A stretch of 64,000 bases of DNA from CAVQTK01 sp963716455. Its GTDB lineage: Bacteria > Pseudomonadota > Gammaproteobacteria > Coxiellales > Coxiellaceae. The translations under genes were made by a program, and so were the position numbers. Shown piece after piece: positions 46,472-55,539 of this stretch (position 1 is its first letter; the number at the start of each line of letters is the position of its first letter). The notes below the pieces were generated by a model. The model saw nothing but the letters and a program-made list of their open reading frames with translations, was not told where the DNA came from and did no database searches. Location: positions 1 through 64,000 of the forward strand of contig CAVQTK010000002.1 in the NCBI GenBank assembly GCA_963716455.1, written 5' to 3'.

Positions 46472-46548
46472 AATTCACTAGGGGTGCCGAAAGGCTGAGA
46501 GAGTCCCTTAGAACCTGAATAGGCTAGTACCTGCGTAGGGAAGTGAAT
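46472..46548 (+). promoter_or_regulatory. TPP riboswitch (THI element)
   Basis: The sequence has the hallmark conserved THI-box segments: GGGGTGCC, GGCTGAGA, a variable P3 region, CCCTTAGAACCTGA, then CTAGTACCTGCGTAGGGAA. The outer helix P1 is formed by ATTCACT (46472-46478) and AGTGAAT (46542-46548). It lies 108 bp upstream of thiC, so binding of thiamine pyrophosphate should shut down thiCOSGEF. Confidence 0.96.
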
Positions 46549-46551
46549 ATA

Positions 46552-46591
46552 ATAGCTTGTGTGGCTTACCTGTCTACATGTGCCAAGCTAT
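46552..46591 (+). terminator. Hairpin downstream of the riboswitch (expression platform candidate)
   Basis: ATAGCTTG (46552-46559) pairs perfectly with CAAGCTAT (46584-46591). It is directly behind the aptamer and could be the regulated hairpin. There is no strong T-tract after it, so control through the thiC ribosome binding site, as in other gammaproteobacteria, is also possible. Confidence 0.5.
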
Positions 46592-46655
46592 AGAGAGAAT
46601 CTATTATCCACTTCTTTTTACGCTCCTAGCATGTTGATTTTTTATAGGAGCCATC

Positions 46656-48290
46656 ATGCAAATCGACCATTTCTTATCTTCACCACTTTCTGGGTCAAAA
46701 AAAATTTACCTAAATGGCAAACTATTTCCTAACATGCGGATACCCGTTAGAGAAATTGGCTTAGCTAATAATGCAAATTTTTTTGTATATGATACATCTG
46801 GGCCTTATACAGATGAAACAATGTCAATTGATCTTACCCTTGGTTTACCAGATGTCCGTAGTAGTTGGATTAATACTTATACTGAATCCTGCTTATACCA
46901 AGGATCCATCAAACTTGAAGCATCTATTGCGGAAAAATTGCAAAGAATTCCTCGCAAGGCGAAGATGGATCAAACTATTACTCAATTGTATTACGCGAGG
47001 AAAGGTATTATCACTCCCGAAATGGAATTTGTGGCGCTGCGTGAAAATCAAAATCAAAAGAATTATATTACGCCCGAGTGGGTGCGAAGTGAAATTGCCT
47101 GTGGACGTGCCATAATTCCCGCGAATATCAATCATGTCGAATTAGAGCCGATGATTATTGGGAGAAATTTTTTAACTAAGGTGAACGCAAATATTGGTAA
47201 CTCAGCGGTTACCTCTTCTATAAAAGGGCGAAGTCGAAAAATTAATTTGGGCTATTCGTTGGGGAGCTGATACCGTCATGGACTTATCTACAGGGAAAAA
47301 TATTCATGCTACACGGGATTTTATTATCCGTAATTCTCCGGTTCCAGTAGGGACCGTACCCGTGTATCAAGCTTTGGAAAAAGTTGATGGCATAGTAGAA
47401 GAGTTAAATTGGGCCGTTTTTCGCGACACTTTAATCGAGCAAGCTGAGCAAGGGGTAGATTATTTTACGATCCATGCGGGTGTATTGTTACGCTATATTC
47501 GTTTAACACACAATCGCCTCACCGGTATTGTTTCTCGTGGAGGAGCAATCATGGCTAAATGGTGTTTAGTCCATCATAAAGAAAATTTTTTATATACAAA
47601 CTTTGCAGAAATTTGCGAAATTATGCGTAGCTTATGATGTCAGCTTTTCATTAGGAGATGGGTTACGCCCAGGTTCAATTGCGGATGCAAACGATGAGGC
47701 ACAATTCGCAGAGTTAAAAACATTAGGTGAATTGACCCAAATAGCCTGGCAGCATGATGTACAGGTAATGATTGAAGGCCCTGGACACGTGCCTTTAAAT
47801 TTATTGAAAGAAAATATGGACAAACAGTTGGAAAGCTGTGCACAAGCCCCATTTCTATACTCTGGGCCCGCTTACGACAGATATAGCACCTGGTTATGAT
47901 CATATGACAAGTAGCATAGGTGCTGCTTTAATGGGATGGTATGGAGTAGCTTTACTTTGTTATGTCACGCCAAAAGAACATCTAGGATTGCCAAATAAAG
48001 AAGATGTGAAACAGGGTATTATTGCCTACAAAATTGCAGCGCATGTCGCAGATTTAGCTAAAAAACACCCTATTGCACAACTTCGTGATAATGCATTATC
48101 TAAAGCGAGGTTTGAATTTCATTGGGAAGATCAATTTAATTTATCCTTGGATCCAGATACAGCGCGAGCATTTCATGATGAAACCTTGCCTCATGAATCG
48201 GCAAAGCTTGCTCAATTTTGTGCGATGTGTGGGCCAAAATTTTGTTCTATGCGACTCACTCATGATATTCGTAGCCATCAGGCTAATTAA
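46656..48290 (+). CDS. thiC: Phosphomethylpyrimidine synthase ThiC, three frameshifts
   Basis: ThiC is a radical-SAM enzyme that converts AIR into HMP phosphate, the thiamine pyrimidine. The start (MQIDHFLSSPLSGSKKIY) is preceded by TAGGAG. Conserved stretches appear in four pieces: YDTSGPYTDE and NANIGNSAVTSS; then WAIRWGADTVMDLSTGKNIH and EQGVDYFTIHAG; then GDGLRPGSIADANDEAQF and EGPGHVP; then TLGPLTTDIAPGYDH and finally the CAMCGPKFCSM iron-sulfur cysteines. Joins lie near 47230, 47632 and 47850, each one extra base (the last probably a C in CCCCATTTC). About 543 residues, shorter than E. coli (631) mainly in the N-terminal domain. Probably sequence error. Confidence 0.88.
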
Positions 48291-48292
48291 GT

Positions 48293-49354
48293 ATGAACGC
48301 CGGGATTGTAGGCGCAGGAATTTTAGGAAGATTACTTGCTTTTTATTTGCAGCGTATGGGTTGGCAGATAACTCTTTTCGATCGGGATGGGGATAATTGC
48401 AGTATGGCGGCAGCGGGGTTATTAAATCCGATTAGTGAATTAGAAAAAAATGATAAAGTTATTTTTCAACTTGGGATAGAAGCAATTCAACAACATTGGC
48501 CAGATGTTCTCAATGATTTACCTTTTCCCATCTATTTTCGTCAATGGGGAAGTTTTATTTTATCTCATCCTAATGATCAGTCTGAGTTAGTGCGTTTTAT
48601 CAAGATAATAGCAGATAAAATAGATTCGAAAAAATATTGTCATCAACTTACAAGTCAAGAAATAAATGAGCTTGAACCGGATTTAAAAAAATTTTCTTAT
48701 GGTTATTATTTTCCTCACGAAGGACAAATTGATAGCCAAATGTTATTAACTGCACTGGAAACTTATTTAAGTAATAAAATTGATTGGCTTAAAAATAGTT
48801 TTGTTTTAGAGGTAGTTCCTAAAAAAATTATTTTGCAAGATGGAAAAAGTTATCATTTCGATTGGGTTTTTGATTGCCGTGGTTTAGGTGCTAAATCAAT
48901 TTTTAGTAATCTACGTGGAGTACGAGGAGAATTAATCTGGTTACATGCTCCGGAAATAATGATCACCCGGCCAATTCGTTTTTTACATCCACGTTATAGC
49001 TTGTATCTTGTGCCCAGACCTAAGCAAATTTATTTGTTAGGTGCGAGTGAAATTGAGACAGAAGATAACAGTCCTATCTCCGTTCGCACAGTTTTAGAGT
49101 TGTTGACGGCTGTCTATTACCTGCAATCTAAATTTGCTGAAGCTCGTATCATTAAGACCGTAACACAAATTCGTCCCACTCTGTCTCATCACTTACCAAG
49201 AATAAAATATTCTCAGGGATTTATAGCCATTAATGGTCTTTATCGGCATGGTTTTTTGCTTGCGCCAAGTCTTATTCATGAAATTGTGCAATTTATTCAT
49301 CAGGGATCGGTCGCACTTCGTTATCCACAATTATGGGAGAAGTATAATGATTAA
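48293..49354 (+). CDS. thiO: FAD-dependent glycine oxidase ThiO
   Basis: ThiO oxidises glycine to dehydroglycine, the imine donor for the thiazole in organisms without ThiH. The 353-residue D-amino acid oxidase-fold protein begins MNAGIVGAGILGRLLAFYLQ (FAD-binding GxGxxG), has AAGLLNPISELEKND, HEGQIDSQMLL, and near the C-terminus TQIRPTLSHHLPRIKYSQG and NGLYRHGFLLAP, which pattern with ThiO/DadA FAD-binding. Use of ThiO rather than ThiH suggests oxygen-dependent thiazole synthesis. It lies 2 bp after thiC and overlaps thiS. Confidence 0.92.
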   Translation: MNAGIVGAGILGRLLAFYLQRMGWQITLFDRDGDNCSMAAAGLLNPISELEKNDKVIFQLGIEAIQQHWPDVLNDLPFPIYFRQWGSFILSHPNDQSELVRFIKIIADKIDSKKYCHQLTSQEINELEPDLKKFSYGYYFPHEGQIDSQMLLTALETYLSNKIDWLKNSFVLEVVPKKIILQDGKSYHFDWVFDCRGLGAKSIFSNLRGVRGELIWLHAPEIMITRPIRFLHPRYSLYLVPRPKQIYLLGASEIETEDNSPISVRTVLELLTAVYYLQSKFAEARIIKTVTQIRPTLSHHLPRIKYSQGFIAINGLYRHGFLLAPSLIHEIVQFIHQGSVALRYPQLWEKYND

Positions 49355-49550
49355 AATTTATTTAGATAATAAACTTATCGAAATTGAGGAAAAAACCTCA
49401 TTAAAAAGTGTTTTGGAAAATTTCTCTGCCGCAGATAATTTTTTTGCTATAGCTTTAAATCGTCAATTTATTCCTCGGATAGATTATTCGACTACTTATT
49501 TATCTCCAAGTGATGAAATTGAAATTATTGTTCCCATGCAAGGAGGGTAA
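49347..49550 (+). CDS. thiS: Sulfur carrier protein ThiS
   Basis: ThiS carries sulfur as a C-terminal thiocarboxylate for thiazole formation. The 67-residue ubiquitin-like protein begins MIKIYLDNKLIEIEEKTS and ends PSDEIEIIVPMQGG, with the required diglycine end. The start overlaps the thiO stop by eight bases. Thiocarboxylation would need ThiF, encoded three genes downstream. Confidence 0.95.
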   Translation: MIKIYLDNKLIEIEEKTSLKSVLENFSAADNFFAIALNRQFIPRIDYSTTYLSPSDEIEIIVPMQGG

Positions 49551-50330
49551 ATGTGGCGTATCGGTAATAAAACACTATCCAGTCGTTTAATGTTAGGAAC
49601 GGCTCAGTATGCTTCATTAGAACTAATGCGTGAGTCTATTCTTGCTGCGCAAACAGAAATTATTACAGTTTCTTTGCGTAGACAATTACCGAATAAAACC
49701 TGCACCAATCAATTTTGGGATGATATTAAAAGTCTACCCTGTCATTTATTACCGAATACAGCAGGATGTCATACGGCAGATGAGGCTGTTGCTACCGCAC
49801 AAATGGCAGCGGAGATATTTTCTACATCGTGGATAAAGTTAGAAGTAATGGGAGATGATTATAATTTACAACCTGAACCGTTTGAATTAATAAAAGCTGC
49901 AAAGATACTAGTTCAAAAAGGTTTTGAGGTTTTTCCTTATTGCACCGAGGATTTAATAATTTGTCAACGGCTTGTTGATTGTGGATGTCGAATATTAATG
50001 CCATGGGCTGCACCTATCGGAACTGGAAAAGGTCTCATTAATCCCTATGCTTTAGAAGTATTACGTTGTCGTTTGCCTGATATTACTCTCATTATTGATG
50101 CAGGTATTGGTAAGCCATCTCATGCAGTTAAAGCCATGGAGTTGGGTTTTGACGGAATTTTGTTGAATACTGCAGTTTCTTCAGCAAAAAATCCCATACA
50201 AATGGCTATTGCGTTTCGTCACGCTGTATTGGCGGGACGTTATGCATATGAAGCAGGATTAATGCTGGAAAGAAATACGGCTCATCCTAGTACCGCCTTA
50301 ATCGATACTCCCTTTTGGTTGCAAGAGTAG
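49551..50330 (+). CDS. thiG: Thiazole synthase ThiG
   Basis: ThiG condenses deoxyxylulose phosphate, dehydroglycine and ThiS-thiocarboxylate into the thiazole phosphate. The 259-residue TIM-barrel has SRLMLGTAQYASLELMRESI, TVSLRRQ, the Schiff-base lysine in WIKLEVMGDD, PWAAPIGTGKGLINPYAL, and DAGIGKPSHAVKAMELGFDG with a final VSSAKNPIQMA. Starts on the base after the thiS stop with AGGAGGG. Length is normal. Confidence 0.96.
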   Translation: MWRIGNKTLSSRLMLGTAQYASLELMRESILAAQTEIITVSLRRQLPNKTCTNQFWDDIKSLPCHLLPNTAGCHTADEAVATAQMAAEIFSTSWIKLEVMGDDYNLQPEPFELIKAAKILVQKGFEVFPYCTEDLIICQRLVDCGCRILMPWAAPIGTGKGLINPYALEVLRCRLPDITLIIDAGIGKPSHAVKAMELGFDGILLNTAVSSAKNPIQMAIAFRHAVLAGRYAYEAGLMLERNTAHPSTALIDTPFWLQE

Positions 50331-50340
50331 GGGAGAAATT

Positions 50341-50979
50341 ATGTACTTTCCGAGTTGTGGCGATGAACCAATAGGTCTTTATCCCATTGTTGATAACAGT
50401 ATTTGGCTAAAAAAATTATTGCCCTTAGGAATAAGAACCATACAATTGCGGATTAAAAACACGTCAGTGAAGGATTTGCATAAGGAAATTCAACAAAGCG
50501 TTGAGCTTGCAAAGCAGTATGACAGCAGAATTTTTATTAATGATTATTGGGAATTGGCTCTTCATTATGGGGCTTATGGGGTTCATTTAGGACAAGAAGA
50601 TTTAAGGCATGCCGATATTCTACAAATTCACCGATCAGGTTTGCGATTAGGAATTAGTACGCATTGTGATCAAGAGATCATGCATACCTGTTCTTTAAAG
50701 CCTTCTTATATAGCAATAGGCCCCATTTTTTCCACGACGAGTAAAATCATGTCGTTTATCCCACATGGAATAGAAAAATTGCGTCAATACAGAAGTAATT
50801 TAGATTATCCTATAGTCGCAATTGGTGGAATTAATTCAACGAATATAGACGCGGTGGTTGAAACGGGAGTAAATGGAATAGCGGTGATCTCTGCAATCAC
50901 CAAAGCTCCTAATCTTAAAGCAGAAACCCAAAAATTATTAGCCAAGGTTAACCAATCCAATGACTCTAACAACAGATGA
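50341..50979 (+). CDS. thiE: Thiamine-phosphate synthase ThiE
   Basis: ThiE couples HMP pyrophosphate with thiazole phosphate to give thiamine phosphate. The 212-residue TIM-barrel shows IRTIQLRIKNTSVKDL (substrate-binding QLR(I/D)K), FINDYWELALHYGAYGVHLGQEDL, GISTHC, YIAIGPIFSTTSK, and PIVAIGGINSTNI. HMP kinase ThiD, often fused or adjacent, is absent, so it must be encoded elsewhere or salvaged. GGAGAA precedes the start; the end overlaps thiF by 20 bases. Confidence 0.94.
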   Translation: MYFPSCGDEPIGLYPIVDNSIWLKKLLPLGIRTIQLRIKNTSVKDLHKEIQQSVELAKQYDSRIFINDYWELALHYGAYGVHLGQEDLRHADILQIHRSGLRLGISTHCDQEIMHTCSLKPSYIAIGPIFSTTSKIMSFIPHGIEKLRQYRSNLDYPIVAIGGINSTNIDAVVETGVNGIAVISAITKAPNLKAETQKLLAKVNQSNDSNNR

Positions 50980-51706
50980 ATTTAATCAATATTTTCAACA
51001 ATTGAAATTACCAGAAGTGGGTATAAAAGGACAATTAAAACTAAAAAATTCTCGTGTACTATGTGTCGGAGCAGGTGGTTTAGGTTCTTCTTTATTATTT
51101 TATTTAGCTGCAGCTGGAGTTGGAAGGATTGGTATAGTAGATGATGATAAAGTAGAAGCAAGCAATTTACATCGTCAAATTTTATATCGATACGCTCATA
51201 TTGGCTATCTCAAAGCTACAACAGCTAAGCACGAATTAATGGAATTAAACCCTTATATAGAAATTCAAGATTATACAGAAAGATTAACTATCGATCGCGC
51301 TAAGGAAATAGTAGATGAGTATGACATAGTGGCAGATTGCACTGATAATTTTGCTACTCGTTATTTCCTTCATGATGTGTGTTTTTATAATAATAAACCT
51401 TACATATTTGCTAGTATCTCACAATTTATGGGCCAATGTTCCTTATTTTTAGGAAAAAAAACTCCTTGCTTTCGCTGCTTATTCCCTGCAGCCGTTCATG
51501 AATCGATTACAACCTGCCGTGAAGCCGGAACTTTGGGCGTACTTCCAGGCCTATTAGGAATTATTCAAGCGAGTGAGATTATTAAATGGATACTAGGATT
51601 AGAAGAGCTTTTAGTAGGACGATTATTATCGGTTAATATTTTGAAAATGGAGTTTCGTCAATTTTTTCTAGCCCCCAATCCCGATTGTCCATTATGTAGA
51701 TCATGA
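50960..51706 (+). CDS. thiF: ThiS adenylyltransferase ThiF
   Basis: ThiF (E1-like) adenylates the ThiS C-terminus for sulfur transfer. The 248-residue protein has the nucleotide loop GAGGLGSSLLFYLAAAGVG, the arginine-containing DDKVEASNLHRQILY, ADCTDNFATRY, and two zinc-type cysteine pairs (CFRC and CPLC). MoeB is the close paralogue, but operon position favours ThiF. Overlaps thiE by 20 bases. Last gene of the thiamine operon. Confidence 0.92.
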   Translation: MTLTTDEFNQYFQQLKLPEVGIKGQLKLKNSRVLCVGAGGLGSSLLFYLAAAGVGRIGIVDDDKVEASNLHRQILYRYAHIGYLKATTAKHELMELNPYIEIQDYTERLTIDRAKEIVDEYDIVADCTDNFATRYFLHDVCFYNNKPYIFASISQFMGQCSLFLGKKTPCFRCLFPAAVHESITTCREAGTLGVLPGLLGIIQASEIIKWILGLEELLVGRLLSVNILKMEFRQFFLAPNPDCPLCRS

Positions 51707-51755
51707 TGAAAAAGCGCAGCATACACAGGTAGTATGGGGAGCTGGCTTTTGTCAT
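51704..51755 (+). repeat. Hairpin repeat at the end of thiF
   Basis: ATGAAAAAGCGCAGC and GCTGGCTTTTGTCAT form imperfect inverted arms around CATACACAGGTAGTATG, a core also present in the repeat at 23364-23480. It immediately follows the thiF stop and could act as a terminator or mRNA end. Confidence 0.6.
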
Positions 51756-51790
51756 AGATGGCCGTCCAAGCACAGAGTGACTATTTTGCT

Positions 51791-51855
51791 TTAACCTAAA
51801 TTCTGCAGTTGCCTCCTACTGCGAAGACCTACGGTGGTAACTGCAGAATTTAGGT
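51791..51855 (+). repeat. Inverted repeat AACCTAAATTCTGCAGTT
   Basis: AACCTAAATTCTGCAGTTGCC and GGTAACTGCAGAATTTAGGTT pair over about 20 bp around a 22-base loop, between the thiF hairpin and the PAP2 gene. No factor or family is recognised. Confidence 0.65.
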
Positions 51856-51888
51856 TTAATTCTTTCTTAAGGATTAAGGGTTATAATA

Positions 51889-52842
51889 ATGGGAATGAAA
51901 GCACTAAACTTATTAACTTTTAATAGTATTTTCAAACAACTATGTGAGAAGATCCAAATTTCTTATGGTAGGGAAGAATTTATCTTCCACTATTTATTAG
52001 GATTTATGTTCCTTGGGGGGATTTTTTTACAAATCTTAAATTATACCACTTTTCATTTTACCGTTTTACCTCTGCCGGTAGAAATGTTTACCGGGTTACC
52101 TTTTATTTTAATGACTTGGTGGGTAGTAGGCCATTTAAATCGACAACAGTGGCCACGGTTAGGTTTGTTGTTGACAACTGCCTCTAATTTGTGGGTATTT
52201 ATCATTATTGGTAGCTTAGGCACGGTTTCTATTATAACCACTCCATTTTCAATTATCGATCATCATTTGGTAAGAGCGGATCAATGGTTTGGATTTAATG
52301 TGACTGAGCTTATGCAATGGGTATATCAATATCCTAAATTTGTTATTTTACTTAAGATTTGTTACGCCACCTGGCTTTTACAAATTATCCTTGTACCATT
52401 AATCCTTGCTTTATTAAAAAAATCGAAAGAAATCAATACGTTTTTTATAAGTATTTTAATTTCTTTTGTATTTGCTGGAGTAATATATTATTTTTTTCCC
52501 ACCATTGCTCCTGCTGGCGTGATGGAGAGTCCTTATTTTTTGTCAAATCAGCACAATTTAGTAACTCGTTTTTATGAGATTCACCAGCATTTGCCTATTA
52601 GTGTCTTTGATGGTGGATATGTGGCTTTTCCTTCTTGCCATACAATGCAAACGCTGTTAGTTTTAGTGGCTTGTCGAAAAATAAAAACGATGTTTTATCC
52701 ATTATTGATTGTAAATGCATTACTCATTTTTGCTACCCTAGGATTAGGATACCATTATTTAGTAGATGTGTTGGCTGCGTTTATTATTGTAGGTATTACC
52801 GTGGGGCTGACCCACTCCTTAACTATTAAAAAATCTTTATAA
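51889..52842 (+). CDS. PAP2-superfamily membrane protein (IPC synthase-like)
   Basis: A 317-residue protein with six or so membrane segments. The second half carries the PAP2 phosphatase signatures in the form used by the inositol phosphorylceramide synthase-like branch: VAFPSCHTMQT (PSxH motif) and LGYHYLVDVLAAFII (HYxxDV motif). Catalysis would transfer or hydrolyse a phospho-head group of a lipid on the outer face. Substrate is unknown; lipid phosphatase, lipid A modification or sphingolipid-like head-group transfer are options. It overlaps the convergent hemF by 88 bp. The ATG at 51889 is not preceded by a strong site. Confidence 0.8.
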   Translation: MGMKALNLLTFNSIFKQLCEKIQISYGREEFIFHYLLGFMFLGGIFLQILNYTTFHFTVLPLPVEMFTGLPFILMTWWVVGHLNRQQWPRLGLLLTTASNLWVFIIIGSLGTVSIITTPFSIIDHHLVRADQWFGFNVTELMQWVYQYPKFVILLKICYATWLLQIILVPLILALLKKSKEINTFFISILISFVFAGVIYYFFPTIAPAGVMESPYFLSNQHNLVTRFYEIHQHLPISVFDGGYVAFPSCHTMQTLLVLVACRKIKTMFYPLLIVNALLIFATLGLGYHYLVDVLAAFIIVGITVGLTHSLTIKKSL

Positions 52843-53726
52843 AGTTGTTCTTCCGCGCTTCCAGGCTCAGGTTCCCATTTATAATGCCAACTCACTTGAG
52901 GCGGTAATGATATTAATATAGATTCGGTACGCCCGCCTGATTGAATACCAAAGAGGGTTCCGCGATCGTACAATAAATTGAATTCTACATAACGGCCACG
53001 CCGATAAAGTTGAAAGTCACGTTCTTTTTGAGAATAGGAATAAACCTTACGACGATTAACTATAGGTAAATACGCCAGTAAATAATGTTTTCCAATATTC
53101 TGAATAAAAGCGAAACATTTTTCAAATCCCCATTCATTTATGTCATCAAAAAATAACCCTCCTATTCCTCGAGGCTCTTGACGATGTGGTAAATAAAAGT
53201 ATTGATCACACCATTTTTTAAAGCGAGGATAAAGATTAAGACCAAAGGGATCGCATGCCGATCTGGCAATATCATGCCAGTGTTGGCAATCTTCCGCAAA
53301 GCCGTAATAGGGGGTCAGATCAAAACCGCCGCCAAACCACCATACCACTTCATTATGCTTATTTGTGGTGATAAAAAAACGTAAGTTCATATGAGAGGTA
53401 GGTATGTATGGGCTCCAAGGGTGCATGACTAAAGAAATACCTAATGCTTGAAATTGACAGTCCACGAGTTCAAATCGGCGAGTAGTGGCTGATGAGGGCA
53501 AGGTTTTACCAGTTACATGAGAGAAATTTATCCCACCTTTTTCAAAAAGGCCTCCATTAGTAAGGACACGAGTAAAGCCTGCACCTCCTTCTGAATGTTG
53601 CCAATAATCTTCTTGAAAGCACTGCTTACCGTCGACATTGCTCAATTCTTGGCAAATGTGATTTTGCAAGTCGAGTAAGTATTTTTTAACCAAGGCGATG
53701 TTATGCTCTATTTGGTGCATATGCAT
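52755..53726 (-). CDS. hemF: Coproporphyrinogen III oxidase, oxygen-dependent
   Basis: HemF decarboxylates coproporphyrinogen III with O2 in heme synthesis. The 323-residue protein has the family stretches GGAGFTRVLTNGGLFEKGGINFSHVTG, the MHPWSPYIPTSHMNLRFF with its catalytic histidine region, WFGGGFDLTPYYGF, RGIGGLFFDDINEW and RRGRYVEFNLLYDRGTLFGI. The usual end lies near LYKDFLIVKEWV; this gene runs 17 codons further into the convergent PAP2 gene, probably because the stop was lost. Identification is secure. Its oxygen requirement agrees with ThiO. Confidence 0.95.
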   Translation of the reverse strand: MHMHQIEHNIALVKKYLLDLQNHICQELSNVDGKQCFQEDYWQHSEGGAGFTRVLTNGGLFEKGGINFSHVTGKTLPSSATTRRFELVDCQFQALGISLVMHPWSPYIPTSHMNLRFFITTNKHNEVVWWFGGGFDLTPYYGFAEDCQHWHDIARSACDPFGLNLYPRFKKWCDQYFYLPHRQEPRGIGGLFFDDINEWGFEKCFAFIQNIGKHYLLAYLPIVNRRKVYSYSQKERDFQLYRRGRYVEFNLLYDRGTLFGIQSGGRTESILISLPPQVSWHYKWEPEPGSAEEQLYKDFLIVKEWVSPTVIPTIINAANTSTK

Positions 53727-53832
53727 AGTTTACAAGAATTTGATAATAAAGGAAATTTGTTTTTGAAGGGGGGTATGCTATATTAATTTATAGAGCAAGG
53801 AAAAGCAGGAATTATATAATTAGGAGAAAACA

Positions 53833-54030
53833 ATGGCATACGATAAAGAACTCAACCCAAGTCAAGCTAAAGAAAAAATTCTTACTCTTATCATGTCGGA
53901 AAAAGGAGTAGGGCGTTCAGAAGCGGAAAAAATGTTTGTTGATGCTCATATTCCAGAGACAAAATGGCCAGACATTGCAGGTGGTAAAGTAAGTTTAGAT
54001 TCTTTTTTAGGTAAAAAGAAACCTTACTAA
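53833..54030 (+). CDS. Small protein of unknown function
   Basis: A 65-residue protein beginning MAYDKELNPSQAKEKILTLI, with ribosome binding site AGGAGAAAAC and a promoter-like TATGCTATATT upstream. It is charged, looks like helix-loop-helix, has no signal or membrane segment, and ends with KVSLDSFLGKKKPY. I do not recognise the family. A stem-loop follows at 54071. The signals make expression likely. Confidence 0.7.
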   Translation: MAYDKELNPSQAKEKILTLIMSEKGVGRSEAEKMFVDAHIPETKWPDIAGGKVSLDSFLGKKKPY

Positions 54031-54070
54031 TCCAATTGAATACGATTCATTTAGAGTCAATTTGATGCCA

Positions 54071-54101
54071 TCCCGGAAAAATGCGTTGCATTTATCCGGG
54101 A
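54071..54101 (+). terminator. Stem-loop after the 65-residue gene
   Basis: TCCCGGA-AAAATGC / GCATTTA-TCCGGGA, a 14-bp imperfect stem around a 3-base loop, 40 bp after the stop. No T-run follows; it may be a terminator or a REP-like sequence. Confidence 0.55.
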
Positions 54102-54145
54102 CTAGCTTAGCTCTGTAGCTATACCCCATTGATCTGTTACAATTA

Positions 54146-55516
54146 TTATTGTTTTTTATGTATAGAAGCCAATCCTTTTAGCATCATTAACCCTTCAAAA
54201 AGTTGGTAATCCTCTTTCGCTAATTCTAGGTCTGCTTCTCGCTCTTTTTGATATTTCATTATTGAAGCCTGAGTTGATTGTTGTTCGTCGCTCGCGCCAT
54301 TTGATAAATGATTTTGATAATCATCTTCTTCAATGTCCAATAATCCACTTGCAGTTTTTCCACTGACTTGTAATGGTGGAACGATAACGTCAGGTTGTAT
54401 TCCTTTAGCTTGGATAACACGACCCGCCGGAGTGTAATAAAGCGCAGTAGTAAGTTTTATTGCACTGTCGTCAAGAGGAAAAACAGTTTGTACTGAGCCC
54501 TTTCCAAAACTAGCCGTGCCCATAATAATGGCGCGCCGATAATCTTGGAGTGCCCCCGCCACAATTTCAGATGCTGAGGCAGATCCATTATTGATAAGTA
54601 TTACTAAAGGTAATCCACCGGTCATATCCTGACCCGATACTTTTAACTCGATATCCGAACCTGGAATACGTCCCTTGGTGTAAACAATAACATTATTGTA
54701 TTTAAATTGTTCGGTTGACTTTTCATCAAGGAACAGATTAGCTACATGCGCACTTACATCTAATAAACCTCCTGGATTATTACGCAAATCTAAAATAAGT
54801 CCACGAAGCTGATGCTGGGCGCGTAATTCTTTAATTGCCGCCGAAAGCTCCTCATCCACAGGACCTTGAAAAAAAGTTAAACGCAGGTAAGCATAATGCT
54901 CACCCAACATTTTTTTCTTAAGAGTAATGAGTTTCACTGTTTCGCGCATAATAATTAAATTAATGGGACTTTCTTCACCTTTGCGTATAATTGTTAAAAT
55001 TACTTTGGTGCCTTTTTTGCCTTTAATTCGGTTTACAGCCTCTCGTAATCCCATGTTTTGTATTACTTTACCGTCAATTTTAATAATAAGATCTCCGGGT
55101 TTCAAACCGGCTTTATCCGCGGGAGTACCCTCTAAAGGACTCACTACTTTTAGGGCTCCTCCTTGGGTAGTTAATTCAACTCCAACACCCACAAATTCAC
55201 CACTCACGGCAGTTTGTAAATCTTTAAGTCTTCAGCATCAAGATAGGAAGAATGTGGGTCCAAACTAGAGACCATTCCTTTAATTGCATCAGTAAATAAA
55301 TTTTTATCCGTGGGCTCTTTAATGTAGTATTTTTTGACAACTGCGATGGCAGTGACAAAACGTTCTATTTCCTCACTGGGAAGGGGAGCTTCTTTGCTTA
55401 TGTCTTTTTTTTACTGAAGGATGGATTTTTATTTTTTCTAATGCAGAACTAGGCAAGCAGAACAAAAAGCTAGTAACTGCTAGGACATTGATTATTAAAA
55501 ATTGCCGAATTTTCAT
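54146..55516 (-). CDS. ctpA: C-terminal processing protease (CtpA/Prc), two frameshifts
   Basis: A periplasmic or outer-membrane-associated serine protease of the S41 family. From ATG 55516 it reads MKIRQFLIINVLAVTSFLFC (signal peptide). A one-base change in the A-run near 55402 and one missing A near 55222 interrupt an otherwise continuous protein. Conserved parts are TAIAVVKKYYIKEPTD, SLDPHSSYLDAEDLK, a PDZ domain (GVGVELTTQGGALKVVSPLEG), LRNNPGGLLDVSA, and the catalytic serine and lysine in NNGSASASEIVAGAL and GKGSVQTV. About 456 residues. AAGAGG precedes the start. Downstream of envC as in related gammaproteobacteria. Confidence 0.9.
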
Positions 55517-55539
55517 ATAGACCTCTTATTCCGCTTACT

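Noticed and set aside
46656..48290. Three separate thiC-like genes
   Set aside because: The pieces are consecutive parts of one ThiC in different frames, with no starts or ribosome binding sites at the later joins.
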